64,000 nt of DNA from Rossellomorea marisflavi (GCF_009806575.1 NZ_CP047095.1:1926001-1990000); one strand, 5' to 3'. Shown: positions 9,117 to 18,101, counted from the first letter of the stretch. Program-made: numbers and translations. The notes: a model not told the origin generated them from the sequence alone.

Positions 9117-9843
9117 GATCATCAAAAATGCCGCCGAGCACGGCAGCAAGATCATCGAACCCAGAAAGATCCTCTCGCGCGTGGGTGATACACCAGACCA
9201 CGGCGCAGATACTGATGCCCTTCTGGAGAATGCAAGAATGGAAGCGGATCTTCTCCTTGACGATGCACGGCGTGAACACCAACGGATCCAGGGATCGATT
9301 CAAACGGCCAGGAGAGAGTGGGAAAAGGAAAGGGAACGCCTCATGGAAGAAGCTTACAATGAAGGCTATTTGCTGGGGGAACAGGAAGGAAAACAAGCTG
9401 GTTACAATGCTTATACCGGAATCATCGACGAAGCGAACCGGATTGTCGAGCACAACCGAGAAAACTATTACTCTTACATTGAGCGTGCAGAGAAGGTCAT
9501 CCTGTCCCTTGGTGTCAAGTGTGCTGGGACAATCATCCATCAGGAACTCGAAGATGAAGAGCGTTTCATCCCCTTCCTTCAGAGAGGACTCAAGGAAGTC
9601 AGGGATCTGCCGGAAGTGCGGATCCATATCCACCCATCCAGGCACCCCCTTCTTATGGAGCATAAAAGTGAACTGGAAGCGATGTTCCCCGCAGAAGTGC
9701 AATTATTCGTCTATGCGAACGATGATCTCGATCCTATGGAGTGTTACATGGAAACAAAGCAGGGTAGAATCGTCCTTTCCGTCGATTCCCAGCTTGAGGA
9801 ATTGAAAAGGAAGCTTCTTGAGCGGATGGAGGAGGAAGGATGA
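9109..9843 (+). CDS. fliH: Flagellar assembly protein FliH
   Basis: FliH regulates the FliI export ATPase and tethers it to the C-ring. The 244-residue protein starts at a TTG inside the end of fliG, with GCGGGGGAG as the ribosome binding site. The N-terminal half is highly charged and helical, with a GxxxG-like run (GYLLGEQEGKQAGYNA), as is usual for FliH. The C-terminal half has the V-ATPase E-like domain, with VRIHIHPSRHPLL and VLSVDSQLEELKRKLLE. It overlaps fliI by four bases (ATGA). Sequence conservation in this family is low, so the call rests on position plus these features. Confidence 0.9.
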   Translation: MSKIIKNAAEHGSKIIEPRKILSRVGDTPDHGADTDALLENARMEADLLLDDARREHQRIQGSIQTARREWEKERERLMEEAYNEGYLLGEQEGKQAGYNAYTGIIDEANRIVEHNRENYYSYIERAEKVILSLGVKCAGTIIHQELEDEERFIPFLQRGLKEVRDLPEVRIHIHPSRHPLLMEHKSELEAMFPAEVQLFVYANDDLDPMECYMETKQGRIVLSVDSQLEELKRKLLERMEEEG

Positions 9844-11159
9844 AAGCGAGTGAACTTCTGGATTTCATCCCCAAGACCCCCACATTCAAAAAATACGGAA
9901 AAGTCCATCGCGTAGTAGGCCTGATGATTGAATCCCAAGGACCTGAGAGCTCTGTGGGTGAAGTGTGCCATATCCATATGAAAAGCAGGGGGAAAGAGAA
10001 AATCATTCCTGCAGAAGTGGTCGGATTCAATGGGGACCTGGTCATTTTGATGCCGTATACGAGTATGCAGGACATCGCTCCGGGCAGCCTGGTGGAAGCC
10101 ACGGAAAAACCGCTTGAGATCAAAGTCGGACCGTCATTGATCGGGAAGGTCATCGACTCCCTTGGAAATCCCCTTGACGGCAGTTCCCTTCCATATGGAC
10201 TTAGTTCTGTCCACACGGAAAAAGAATCCCCAAATCCACTGTCACGTCCTCCGATTGATGAAGTCATGGAGGTCGGTGTGAAGGCGATCGACAGTATGCT
10301 CACAGTTGGCAAGGGGCAGAGAATCGGTATATTTGCAGGGAGCGGGGTCGGAAAAAGTACCCTGCTCGGAATGATTGCCAGGAATACGAAAGCCGACCTG
10401 AACGTCATCGCCCTTGTGGGGGAACGTGGCAGAGAGGTGAGGGAATTCATTGAGAGAGACCTTGGCGAGGAAGGACTGAAGCGGACGATCGTGGTTGCCG
10501 CAACGTCAGATCAGCCAGCTCTTAAAAGGATCAAAGGAGCTTTTACCGCCACGGCCATCGCTGAATACTTCCGTGACAAGGGAATGAATGTGATGCTGAT
10601 GATGGACTCTGCTACAAGGGTGGCGATGGCACAGCGTGAAATCGGTCTTGCTGTAGGCGAGCCACCCACCACGAAAGGGTATACTCCGTCCGTATTCGCC
10701 ATCCTTCCAAAACTTTTGGAACGGACCGGAACCAATACAAATGGAAGCATCACAGCTTTTTACACCGTGCTGGTGGATGGGGATGATCTCAACGAACCGA
10801 TTTCCGACACGGTGCGTGGAATTTTGGACGGCCATATCGTCCTGGATCGGGATATTGCCAATAGAGGGCAGTACCCGGCTATCAATCTTCTGAAAAGTGT
10901 CAGCCGATTGATGAATCATCTTGCGGATCCTGAGCACAAACAAGCTGCAACCCGGATCCGCGAACTTCTCAGTACGTATTTGAAATCGGAAGACCTGATT
11001 CAGATCGGAGCATACAAAAAGGGTTCTTCTCGGGAAGTGGATGAAGCCATCGACTATTATCCGGCCATCATTTCTTATTTGAAACAGGATGTCATGGAAA
11101 AGCGCTCTTTCAAGGAAAGTGTAGAAGAGCTAATACAGCTGGCGGAAACGGGTGAATGA
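9840..11159 (+). CDS. fliI: Flagellum-specific export ATPase FliI
   Basis: FliI is the F1-beta-like ATPase that helps unfold and deliver axial proteins to the export gate. The 439-residue protein has the N-terminal barrel, the P-loop FAGSGVGKSTLLG (about residue 163), the GERGREVREFIE segment, Walker B MLMMDSATRVAMAQREIG and the conserved EPPTTKGYTPSVFAILPKL (19 residues) that marks FliI and type III secretion ATPases. Length equals that of B. subtilis FliI (438). The start ATG overlaps the fliH stop. Intact, with no unusual residues in the catalytic motifs. Confidence 0.97.
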   Translation: MKASELLDFIPKTPTFKKYGKVHRVVGLMIESQGPESSVGEVCHIHMKSRGKEKIIPAEVVGFNGDLVILMPYTSMQDIAPGSLVEATEKPLEIKVGPSLIGKVIDSLGNPLDGSSLPYGLSSVHTEKESPNPLSRPPIDEVMEVGVKAIDSMLTVGKGQRIGIFAGSGVGKSTLLGMIARNTKADLNVIALVGERGREVREFIERDLGEEGLKRTIVVAATSDQPALKRIKGAFTATAIAEYFRDKGMNVMLMMDSATRVAMAQREIGLAVGEPPTTKGYTPSVFAILPKLLERTGTNTNGSITAFYTVLVDGDDLNEPISDTVRGILDGHIVLDRDIANRGQYPAINLLKSVSRLMNHLADPEHKQAATRIRELLSTYLKSEDLIQIGAYKKGSSREVDEAIDYYPAIISYLKQDVMEKRSFKESVEELIQLAETGE

Positions 11160-11163
11160 AAGC

Positions 11164-11610
11164 ATGAACTATGAATATCGATTCGAGCGGATCCTTACCT
11201 TAAAGGAGCAGGAAAAAGAAGAGATGCAAGAACAGTACAAATCCAGTGTGTCAAAATTCCAAGAAGCTGCGGAACAATTATATGAGGCGCTGAAGAAGAA
11301 AGAGACCCTGGAGGCCATGCAGGTTGAGAAGCTTTCTACCGGGTTATCGATCCTCGATATCAGGCATCATCAGCAGTTCATCACGAATCTCGAGAAGACC
11401 ATTTCTTACTTTCAGAACCTTGTGGTACAGGCAAGAAACAGGATGAACTGGTTTGAAGAGAAAATGATCGAGATGAATATCGAAGTAAAGAAGTATGAAA
11501 GGTTGAAAGAAAAGGATTTTAAAGCCTTTCTTGGAAACCTTCAGGCGGAAGAAAACAAGCAGTTGGATGAAGTTTCCGTAACCCAGTACATGAAGCAGGA
11601 AGTCAGGTGA
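11164..11610 (+). CDS. fliJ: Flagellar export chaperone/stalk protein FliJ
   Basis: FliJ is the coiled-coil stalk in the FliI hexamer, analogous to the gamma subunit of F1, and escorts unused chaperones. This 148-residue protein is almost entirely helical, with long runs of Glu, Lys and Gln (for example ILTLKEQEKEEMQEQYK and VKKYERLKEKDFKAFLG). I chose ATG at 11164 because MNYEYRFERILTLKE aligns with the family N-terminus and gives the usual length (147 in B. subtilis); an in-frame GTG at 11152 overlapping fliI would add four residues and has no better ribosome binding site. Position between fliI and the motE-like gene supports the call. Confidence 0.9.
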   Translation: MNYEYRFERILTLKEQEKEEMQEQYKSSVSKFQEAAEQLYEALKKKETLEAMQVEKLSTGLSILDIRHHQQFITNLEKTISYFQNLVVQARNRMNWFEEKMIEMNIEVKKYERLKEKDFKAFLGNLQAEENKQLDEVSVTQYMKQEVR

Positions 11611-11617
11611 CGAAAAA

Positions 11618-12208
11618 ATGGCTAAATCAAACGAAATCGACGGCCCTCAGCCTCACGGGCGATTCCAAAAATTCGTATTCATCGTCCTGATCCCGATCCT
11701 GTTCATCATTGTCGTCACGCTGGTGGTTTTGACGGCAACAGGAACAAACGTATTCGAAAAAGCACAATCCCTCGGAATCAGCATCCCGTTTACCGACGAT
11801 AAGGAACCGGCGTCCGCTGATACCGAGAAAGAAAACACGGATGCCCTCAAGGCGGTCATAGAAGATCAAAAAGCCGAAATTGCTCAGCTGAGCTCTTCTC
11901 TTGAGCAAAAAACAAAAGAAGTGGACGGGTTGAATGCATCCATGGAGCAACAGTCTTCCGAAATGGAGGAACTCCGTCAAACCGGCGACGAAAGTAAGCG
12001 TTCCTTCAAAGAGATCATCTCGACCTATGAAGCGATGTCGGCAAAGAATGCAGCCCCTGTCATCCTGAATATGAAAGATGACGATGCCGTCAAGATTCTG
12101 TCGAGCATCAAGCCGGCGACATTGGCGTCCATCCTTGAAAAAATGCCCCCGGCTGATGCAGCCAAGTACACGGGCATGATCACGGCGGAAGAAGGAGGAG
12201 ACCGATGA
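11618..12208 (+). CDS. ylxF: MotE/YlxF-like membrane protein of the flagellar operon
   Basis: This 196-residue protein matches YlxF of B. subtilis, which carries a MgtE-N-like domain. It has a short cytoplasmic N-terminus, one membrane helix (about residues 21-44), a linker, a coiled coil (about 70-125, with AEIAQLSSSLEQKTKEV) and a C-terminal domain with DDAVKILSSIKPATLASILEKM (residues about 153-174) resembling the MgtE intracellular N domain. In other bacteria MotE of this family is thought to stabilise the stator MotC; the role in Bacillus is not established, so function here is inference. It follows fliJ by seven bases and overlaps fliK by four. Confidence 0.82.
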   Translation: MAKSNEIDGPQPHGRFQKFVFIVLIPILFIIVVTLVVLTATGTNVFEKAQSLGISIPFTDDKEPASADTEKENTDALKAVIEDQKAEIAQLSSSLEQKTKEVDGLNASMEQQSSEMEELRQTGDESKRSFKEIISTYEAMSAKNAAPVILNMKDDDAVKILSSIKPATLASILEKMPPADAAKYTGMITAEEGGDR

Positions 12209-13371
12209 TGCAGATCAATCCACTGATGAACCAGCTGGGTGCCCTGTCCTCGTCCTCCCAAGCGCAAGGAGAGACGGCAGCAGGAGAAGGGGCAATCTTC
12301 ACTTCTCAGCTTCTGGGCTTTCTCGGACAAATACAGGAGGGCGGAATGATGCCCGATGCAGCAGAGAAGCCTTCGCTCCTGAAGAGTCTTCAACTGCTTC
12401 TTCAGACAGACAGCCTGTCAAGTCTCGCAATCTCCGAAGAAGAGGTAGAGGCACAGTCAGGGCATGAAGAGATCACCATGGAGGACATGGCAGAGATTCT
12501 TGGAATCGATGTGGAGACTCTCCAGGCCTATCATGCTGATCTGTTGAAAGAGATGCATGTCATGCCTGGAAAGATTGAACCCCCTGATGATCTTCGAGAG
12601 CTCGTTGCCGGGATCCTTCAGCTTTCAAAGGAGCTGCCGACAGAAATGAAGTCGCAGCCGCTTGAGCAGGCGGTCAAGCTGATCAGGGCAATGGAACTTT
12701 TAAGTGCCGCGGGCAAATCCGAGTGGAACAGCACTTATGAGTCGATCCAGATTAAAGAGGCCCTTAAAGAACTTCTGGTCAGGATGGAAGGGTCCGGGCA
12801 AGGGACAAGTCGGAAAGAATCCGAATTGAAGGCCGGGAATCAGGTGGAAAAGATGGTACGTGAGGTTCCATCTGGTGTGAATGCATTCCAACCATCCACT
12901 TCTGTCCAAGGCACAGCCACAATGAAAGCAAGTCTTTTCCTGAAACCTGAACAGCCTGAAAGCTTTGTCCAGCAGTTTCAGAACCTTTTGGGCAAGTCCC
13001 AGTTTTCATCGATGGGTTCGATGAGCAAATTGTTCATCAAGCTTTATCCTGAACATCTGGGTTCCGTGAGGATCGAGCTCCTTCAGCAAAACGGTGTGAT
13101 GACCGCAAAGATCATGGCATCATCTGCATCGGCCAAGGAGATGCTCGATTCCCATCTGCAGGGATTGAAGCAGGCTTTTCACTCTCAGAATATCCAGGTG
13201 GATAAAATCGAACTGTCACAGAGTCTGAGCGATCCTGAAAGAGCCTTCAGGGGACAATCACAACAGCAGTCCAAAGAACACGGACAGAAACAGGACGGAC
13301 AGGAGAGGGAACCAGATTCAGATACGGATTTCAAAGAGTTACTCATAAAGAATGAACAGGTGATAACATGA
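12205..13371 (+). CDS. fliK: Flagellar hook-length control protein FliK
   Basis: FliK measures hook length and switches export specificity from hook to filament by acting on FlhB. The 388-residue product has a long, weakly conserved N-terminal region rich in Gln, Glu and Ser, and the conserved C-terminal Flg_hook domain: KLFIKLYPEHLGSVRIELL (about residues 275-293), followed by GVMTAKIMASSASAKEML and a Gln-rich tail. The core motif LYPEHLGSVRIEL is diagnostic. Start ATG at 12205 overlaps the preceding stop by four bases. The family is variable in length, so nothing is abnormal. Confidence 0.9.
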   Translation: MMQINPLMNQLGALSSSSQAQGETAAGEGAIFTSQLLGFLGQIQEGGMMPDAAEKPSLLKSLQLLLQTDSLSSLAISEEEVEAQSGHEEITMEDMAEILGIDVETLQAYHADLLKEMHVMPGKIEPPDDLRELVAGILQLSKELPTEMKSQPLEQAVKLIRAMELLSAAGKSEWNSTYESIQIKEALKELLVRMEGSGQGTSRKESELKAGNQVEKMVREVPSGVNAFQPSTSVQGTATMKASLFLKPEQPESFVQQFQNLLGKSQFSSMGSMSKLFIKLYPEHLGSVRIELLQQNGVMTAKIMASSASAKEMLDSHLQGLKQAFHSQNIQVDKIELSQSLSDPERAFRGQSQQQSKEHGQKQDGQEREPDSDTDFKELLIKNEQVIT

Positions 13372-14003
13372 CGAAAATCGATCCCGGTTTACTTTACTCG
13401 AATCTTCAACCGGAGAAGCGTTCAGGCGCAAATGATATTCTCGGCAAGGATGACTTTCTTAAAATCCTGATGACCCAGCTTCAGAATCAGGATCCCATGA
13501 ACCCTATGCAGGACAAAGATTTTATCGCACAGATGGCTACATTCTCGTCCTTGGAGCAGATGACCAATCTGAATAAGACGATGGAAGGTTTTGTTGAAGC
13601 GGAAGCACAGAGCCGTTTGATTTCATACAATTCATTCGTCGGGAAGCAGGTCACCTGGCACAAGCTGTCTGGTGAAGGAGAGGATGCTGCCATCGAGCAG
13701 GGGGAAGGGATCATCAAGGGAGTGCGTTTCAAGAACCAATCGGTTGAATTCATCATGGAAGACGATAGTATCCTGACGCCGGCCAATATCTCACAGGTGA
13801 ACCAGACTGCACCCGGTGATACCACTCTCGTAAATGCCACGATGCTGATCGGTAAATTGGTATCCTGGCAAGAAGGGGAAGAGGTCAAGCAAGGAGTGGT
13901 CCAGTCCGTTTCCAAGAAGGATTCGGCCATTTGGATCCATTTGGCCTCTGGAGAAAAGATCAAGTCAGGCGATTTGACGGCAATCGAGACGCCTAAAGCC
14001 TAA
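13368..14003 (+). CDS. flgD: Flagellar hook assembly (capping) protein FlgD
   Basis: FlgD caps the growing hook and adds FlgE subunits. The 211-residue sequence shows the family N-terminal block: ILGKDDFLKILMTQLQNQDP followed by MNPMQDKDFIAQMATFSSLEQM (about residues 23-64). A C-terminal beta-rich part contains a repeated tudor-like arrangement (FVGKQVTWHKLSG and LIGKLVSWQEGEE, at about residues 87 and 160). The B. subtilis counterpart was formerly called YlxG. It overlaps fliK by four bases and is followed by flgE after 27 bases with a GGGGAA ribosome binding site. Confidence 0.93.
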   Translation: MTKIDPGLLYSNLQPEKRSGANDILGKDDFLKILMTQLQNQDPMNPMQDKDFIAQMATFSSLEQMTNLNKTMEGFVEAEAQSRLISYNSFVGKQVTWHKLSGEGEDAAIEQGEGIIKGVRFKNQSVEFIMEDDSILTPANISQVNQTAPGDTTLVNATMLIGKLVSWQEGEEVKQGVVQSVSKKDSAIWIHLASGEKIKSGDLTAIETPKA

Positions 14004-14030
14004 AAGAGAATAAGAGAGGGGAAATAAAAC

Positions 14031-15257
14031 ATGTTACGTTCTATGTACTCAGGTATCAGTGGAATGAAAAATTTCCAGACGAAACTGGATGTAATCGGTA
14101 ATAACATCGCCAATGTCAATACGTTCGGGTTCAAAAAAGGCAGGGTCACCTTCCAGGATCTCATGAGCCAGACCGTTTCCGGTGCCAGCCGTGCCACAAT
14201 TGACCGCGGGGGTCAGAATGCGAAGCAGGTTGGTCTTGGGAGTTCACTTGCAACCATTGACTCGATCCAGACCCAAGGAAGCCTTCAAACGACGGCAAGG
14301 GACCTCGATGTGGCTGTATCCGGTGACGGATTCTTCGTAGTCAAGACAGGGAACAACACCATGTATACCCGTTCCGGGAATTTCTATCTTGATTCCAACG
14401 GTAGCCTGGTCACGGCTCAGGGTAACCTCGTACAAGGGTATCCCGTCAATGCTCAGGGTGTCGTAAACCGCAGCGCAGCAACTGATATCAAGGTGGATAC
14501 CAATGCAACGATGGCTCCTCAAGCATCCTCACTTGCCACGTATAACGGTAATTTAAAAGCAAGTGCCGCACAAGGAACCGAAGTCGAAGTGGAAACCAAG
14601 GTAAAGGATTCACTTGGAAAAGACGTATCTTTGAATATCAAAATGACGAAGACAGGGACGAATAATCAATGGGATGTGGTCATTTCTAGCACTACACCGG
14701 GTGTGACCGTGGCAACGGGTACTACAAGGACTTTCACATTCGATAACCAGGGAAAGCTGACGAATCCGACATCTTCCAACATCTCCCTCACCAATACGAC
14801 CGGAGCGAATCCAACCCAGGCTATCGAGCTCGACTTCTCCAAAATCACCCAGTTCGATAGCTCTTCGTCTGCCAACACCGACACGGTGGATGGAAATGCA
14901 GAAGGGTACCTGGAAAGCTTCAATATCGGGTCATCGGGAGAAGTGAACGGCGTATTCTCGAACGGGGAAGTAAGGGTTCTGAGTCAGCTCGCGGTTGCGA
15001 CATTCTCGAATCCGGGAGGACTGATGAAAGCAGGGGGCAATCTATTCCAGGCTTCGAATAACTCCGGGCTTCCGAATACAGGGGTACCCGGGGATGGTCG
15101 CGGGTTGCTTCAGGCAGGTTCATTGGAAATGTCCAATGTAGACCTTTCTGAAGAATTCACCGAAATGATCACGGCACAGCGTGGATTCCAGGCAAATACA
15201 AGAATCATCACCACTTCGGATGAAATCCTTCAGGAACTCGTGAACCTGAAACGATAA
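14031..15257 (+). CDS. flgE: Flagellar hook protein FlgE
   Basis: FlgE forms the flexible hook that joins rod to filament. The 408-residue protein begins MLRSMYSGISGMKNFQTKLD and carries the axial motif VIGNNIANVNTFGFKKGRVTFQD (in residues about 21-43). The C-terminal block has SLEMSNVDLSEEFTEMITAQ then RGFQANTRIITTSDEILQEL, the standard hook-rod end. A central beta-rich insert of about 200 residues, rich in Thr, Ser and Asn, corresponds to the outer D1/D2 domains; it makes the protein longer than the 264-residue B. subtilis FlgE but is normal for hook proteins at large. It lies after flgD as expected. Confidence 0.94.
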   Translation: MLRSMYSGISGMKNFQTKLDVIGNNIANVNTFGFKKGRVTFQDLMSQTVSGASRATIDRGGQNAKQVGLGSSLATIDSIQTQGSLQTTARDLDVAVSGDGFFVVKTGNNTMYTRSGNFYLDSNGSLVTAQGNLVQGYPVNAQGVVNRSAATDIKVDTNATMAPQASSLATYNGNLKASAAQGTEVEVETKVKDSLGKDVSLNIKMTKTGTNNQWDVVISSTTPGVTVATGTTRTFTFDNQGKLTNPTSSNISLTNTTGANPTQAIELDFSKITQFDSSSSANTDTVDGNAEGYLESFNIGSSGEVNGVFSNGEVRVLSQLAVATFSNPGGLMKAGGNLFQASNNSGLPNTGVPGDGRGLLQAGSLEMSNVDLSEEFTEMITAQRGFQANTRIITTSDEILQELVNLKR

Positions 15258-15267
15258 TCATCTGACA

Positions 15268-15306
15268 GAAGGAGGGAAGGGCTGAGGTTTCCCTTGGCCC
15301 GATAAC
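15268..15306 (+). promoter_or_regulatory. Distant Shine-Dalgarno plus intervening hairpin before swrD
   Basis: AGAAGGAGGG at 15268-15276 is the only strong ribosome binding site before swrD, but it ends 30 bases from the ATG at 15307. Between them 15279-15287 pairs with 15292-15300 in a continuous 9-bp stem (seven Watson-Crick pairs, two G-U) closed by a TTTC loop. Folding leaves AA plus GATAAC, eight bases, between the site and the ATG. No T-run follows, so it is not a terminator. Confidence 0.55.
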
Positions 15307-15528
15307 ATGATTACGTTAACTAGGTTGAACGGCAAAGCGCTCACAATCAATGCATTATACATTGAAACCATCGAATCTTTTCCGGATACAGCCATCCTTC
15401 TCACCAATGGAAGAAGGTATGTGGTCAAAGAGTCGGTGATGGAGGTGCAAGCCCTCTCAACAGAATTTTATCGACGTGTCCAGCTCCTCGGGAGTGGGCT
15501 CAAGGGAGGGATGAATGATGAAGAATAA
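15307..15528 (+). CDS. swrD: Flagellar motor power protein SwrD (FlbD family)
   Basis: SwrD increases motor power in B. subtilis and is needed for swarming; it is a small protein of the FlbD family. The 73-residue product begins ITLTRLNGKALTINALYIETIES, here positions 2-24, matching the family pattern xLTRLNG...NxxxIExIE, and continues LLTNGRRYVVKESVMEV. The start ATG is set by this homology, since no in-frame start nearer the upstream ribosome binding site exists. The ribosome binding site is unusually far upstream (see the hairpin entry). The 3' end overlaps fliL by 14 bases. Confidence 0.88.
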   Translation: MITLTRLNGKALTINALYIETIESFPDTAILLTNGRRYVVKESVMEVQALSTEFYRRVQLLGSGLKGGMNDEE

Positions 15529-15943
15529 AGCCGTCGCCATCACCATGATCATGGTCGTCACTTTCGTCCTTTTAGGGGCGGTAGGCTGGGTGGTCGTAAA
15601 ACAGATGTCACCGAAAGCGGAAGCCAAAGAGCCGAGCATCGAAGAGGTGCTCTCTTATTCGGTGGATGTACCGGAGATGACGACCAATCTGTCGAGCAAT
15701 GATTTCATTCGCATCTCGTTCAAGATCCAGACGGATGGAAAGAAAGCAAAAGAGGAATTACAGCAGCGGGACTTCATGGTGAACAATATCATCATCGAGG
15801 AGCTTTCTGAGCTGAATGCAACCGATTTGAAAGGCAAGAAAGGCAAAGAACTGATCGAAACAACCATTCGTAAAAGAGTCGACTCCCTTATGCAGGAAGG
15901 ATCCGTCGAAAAAGTCTATATCACATCGATGATGATCCAATAG
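15515..15943 (+). CDS. fliL: Flagellar basal body-associated protein FliL
   Basis: FliL is a single-pass inner-membrane protein that rings the stator and supports torque under load. The 142-residue sequence has a short N-terminus, one membrane helix (about residues 8-29: ITMIMVVTFVLLGAVGWVVV), and a periplasmic domain with VDVPEMTTNLSSNDFIRISF and the C-terminal IRKRVDSLMQEGSVEKVYIT, which resembles the stomatin-like fold of the family. The ribosome binding site is AAGGGAGGG; ATGs at 15515 and 15518 are both possible. It overlaps swrD and is followed by fliM after 36 bases. Confidence 0.92.
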   Translation: MMKNKAVAITMIMVVTFVLLGAVGWVVVKQMSPKAEAKEPSIEEVLSYSVDVPEMTTNLSSNDFIRISFKIQTDGKKAKEELQQRDFMVNNIIIEELSELNATDLKGKKGKELIETTIRKRVDSLMQEGSVEKVYITSMMIQ

Positions 15944-15979
15944 GGACACCTGTTTTGATTGGTAGGGAGGTGAATGAAT

Positions 15980-16975
15980 TTGGCCAATGAAATCTTATCA
16001 CAAAGTGAAATCGATGCCCTCCTCTCCGCGATCAATACCGGGGAAATGAGTGCAGATGATTTTAAAAAGGAAGAAGAAGAGCGGAAAGTAAAGGTCTACG
16101 ATTTCAAACGGGCTCTCCGGTTTTCGAAGGACCAGATCAGAAGCTTAACAAGGATCCACGAAAACTTCGCCCGCATCCTGACCACTTACTTCTCAGCTCA
16201 GCTAAGGACCTACGTCCACATCAATGTCGCATCGGCCGATCAGATTCCTTATGAGGAGTTCATTCGATCCGTACCTAAAATGACGATATTGAATGTGTAT
16301 GAACTGCCTCCACTCGATGGCCGTATCTTGATCGAAATCAATCCCAATATCGCCTACTCCATGATGGACCGCGTCATGGGCGGTAAAGGAGTCTCGATCA
16401 ACAAGGTGGAAAATCTCACGGAAATCGAAACGACTATCATGAGTCAGCTCTTCGAAAAAGCATTCGAAAGTTTGAGGGAAGCCTGGAGTACCGTCGTGGA
16501 TGTTGATCCGGTTTTCGATGAGTTCGAAGTGAATCCTCAGTTCCTCCAGATGGTCTCTCCGAATGAAACCGTGGTGGTCATTTCGTTGAACACGACGATT
16601 GCAGAAACGAGCGGGATGATCAATATCTGCATCCCCCATGTCGTCCTCGAGCCGATCCTGCCGAAGCTGTCAGGAAGCTACTGGATGGAGAGCAAGCGGA
16701 AGGAGAGCAGTTCGACAGAAGTGACCCATCTACGCGAGGGCGTCAAGAAAGCGAAGGTACCGGTTGTCGCCCAGCTTGGGAAAACAGAGGTCACCATAGA
16801 GGACTTCCTAACCATGGGGGTCGGGGATGTCATCGATCTAGGAACCGGTATAGGAGATCCCTTGACCGTCTGCGTCGGGAATGTGCCGAAATTCATTGCA
16901 CAACCTGGCCGGTCCAAGAAGAAACTGGCTGTACAAATTTTGGAAACAGTGAAAGGGGGAGACGGTGATGAGTGA
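15980..16975 (+). CDS. fliM: Flagellar motor switch protein FliM
   Basis: FliM is the C-ring protein that binds phosphorylated CheY and sets rotation direction. The sequence has the N-terminal CheY-binding peptide LSQSEIDALLSAI, the middle CheC-like domain opening with KVYDFKRALRFSKDQIRSLTR (residues about 35-55), and a C-terminal SpoA/FliN-like domain (VAQLGKTEVTIEDFLTMGVGD). I chose TTG at 15980 because GGGAGGTG ends seven bases before it; an ATG at 15974 is too close to that site. This gives 331 residues (332 in B. subtilis). It overlaps fliY. Confidence 0.95.
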   Translation: MANEILSQSEIDALLSAINTGEMSADDFKKEEEERKVKVYDFKRALRFSKDQIRSLTRIHENFARILTTYFSAQLRTYVHINVASADQIPYEEFIRSVPKMTILNVYELPPLDGRILIEINPNIAYSMMDRVMGGKGVSINKVENLTEIETTIMSQLFEKAFESLREAWSTVVDVDPVFDEFEVNPQFLQMVSPNETVVVISLNTTIAETSGMINICIPHVVLEPILPKLSGSYWMESKRKESSSTEVTHLREGVKKAKVPVVAQLGKTEVTIEDFLTMGVGDVIDLGTGIGDPLTVCVGNVPKFIAQPGRSKKKLAVQILETVKGGDGDE

Positions 16976-18077
16976 CATGCTATCACAGGACGAAATTGAT
17001 GCGTTGCTAAGGGGCTCTGCCGAATCCGATGAAACGAATGAAAAACCTGAGATCCGGACGGATGATCACATCTCTTCAGTAGAAGTCGATGCATTGGGGG
17101 AAATCGGGAACATATCCTTTGGAAGTTCAGCTACGGCATTATCCACTCTGTTGAATCAAAAAGTGGAAATCACAACCCCGCAGGTATCGATCGTTGACCG
17201 TAACCTGCTTGAGGAAGAATTCCCGCATCCATATGTTGCGATTCAAGTACAGTACACGGAAGGATTCTCTGGCGCCAATCTTCTCGTCATCAGACAGTCC
17301 GATGCATCCATCATCGCGGATCTGATGCTTGGCGGTGATGGCATTTCCCCGTCACAGGACCTTGGAGAGATCCAACTGAGTGCGGTGCAGGAGGCGATGA
17401 ACCAGATGATGGGTTCTGCTGCCACGTCCATGTCGACGGTGTTTCGGAAAAAGGTGGATATTTCACCACCTTCCATCAATCTCATGTTTATCCCTAAAGG
17501 GGAAGGAAAAGAAAATCTTCCTGAGGAAGACCTGCTGGTCAAGGTATCGTTTGCCCTGAAGATCGGGGAACTGATCGATTCGAGCATCATGCAGCTCCTG
17601 CCATTGAAATTCGCCAAAAGTCTGGTGGATGAGCTTATGGCTCCCGAAGAAGTGGACATACATATTCCCCCTGTACAAATGGAGGAACCGTATCAGGCCG
17701 AAAGAGAAGTGGCGGCATCCCATACAGTGGAAGCGCCGAGGGTGGAGGAACCGAGTGTGAACGTGCAGCCTGCAGCATTTGCAGACTTCGAGTCACCGCA
17801 GCTCGGAGCCCATGAGGCCAAGAATCTGAATATGCTCTTGGATATTCCGCTGCAGGTGACGGTCGAGCTCGGAAGGACGAACCGGTCCGTCAAGGAAATC
17901 CTTGAGCTGTCCTCAGGTTCCATCATCGAGCTGGATAAGCTCGCAGGGGAACCGGTTGATATCCTCGTCAATAGCCAGCTTATGGCAAAGGGCGAGGTCG
18001 TAGTCATCGATGAGAACTTCGGCGTGAGGATCACCGATATCGTCAGTCAAAGCGATCGTCTAAAACGATTAAAGTAA
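16968..18077 (+). CDS. fliY: Flagellar motor switch phosphatase FliY
   Basis: FliY is the Gram-positive FliN counterpart that also dephosphorylates CheY-P at the switch. The 369-residue protein has an N-terminal CheY-binding peptide (MLSQDEIDALLRG), a CheC-like domain with two phosphatase motifs (DALGEIGNISFGS and LSAVQEAMNQMMGSA, both retaining Glu and Asn), a Pro/Glu-rich linker (about residues 228-275) and the FliN SpoA domain with LDIPLQVTVELGRTNRSVKEI. ATG at 16968 has AAAGGGGGA seven to eight bases upstream; GTG at 16965 is an alternative. It overlaps fliM by eight bases. Confidence 0.95.
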   Translation: MSDMLSQDEIDALLRGSAESDETNEKPEIRTDDHISSVEVDALGEIGNISFGSSATALSTLLNQKVEITTPQVSIVDRNLLEEEFPHPYVAIQVQYTEGFSGANLLVIRQSDASIIADLMLGGDGISPSQDLGEIQLSAVQEAMNQMMGSAATSMSTVFRKKVDISPPSINLMFIPKGEGKENLPEEDLLVKVSFALKIGELIDSSIMQLLPLKFAKSLVDELMAPEEVDIHIPPVQMEEPYQAEREVAASHTVEAPRVEEPSVNVQPAAFADFESPQLGAHEAKNLNMLLDIPLQVTVELGRTNRSVKEILELSSGSIIELDKLAGEPVDILVNSQLMAKGEVVVIDENFGVRITDIVSQSDRLKRLK

Positions 18078-18101
18078 ATAGAATGATGGAGGTAGACCAG
18101 A

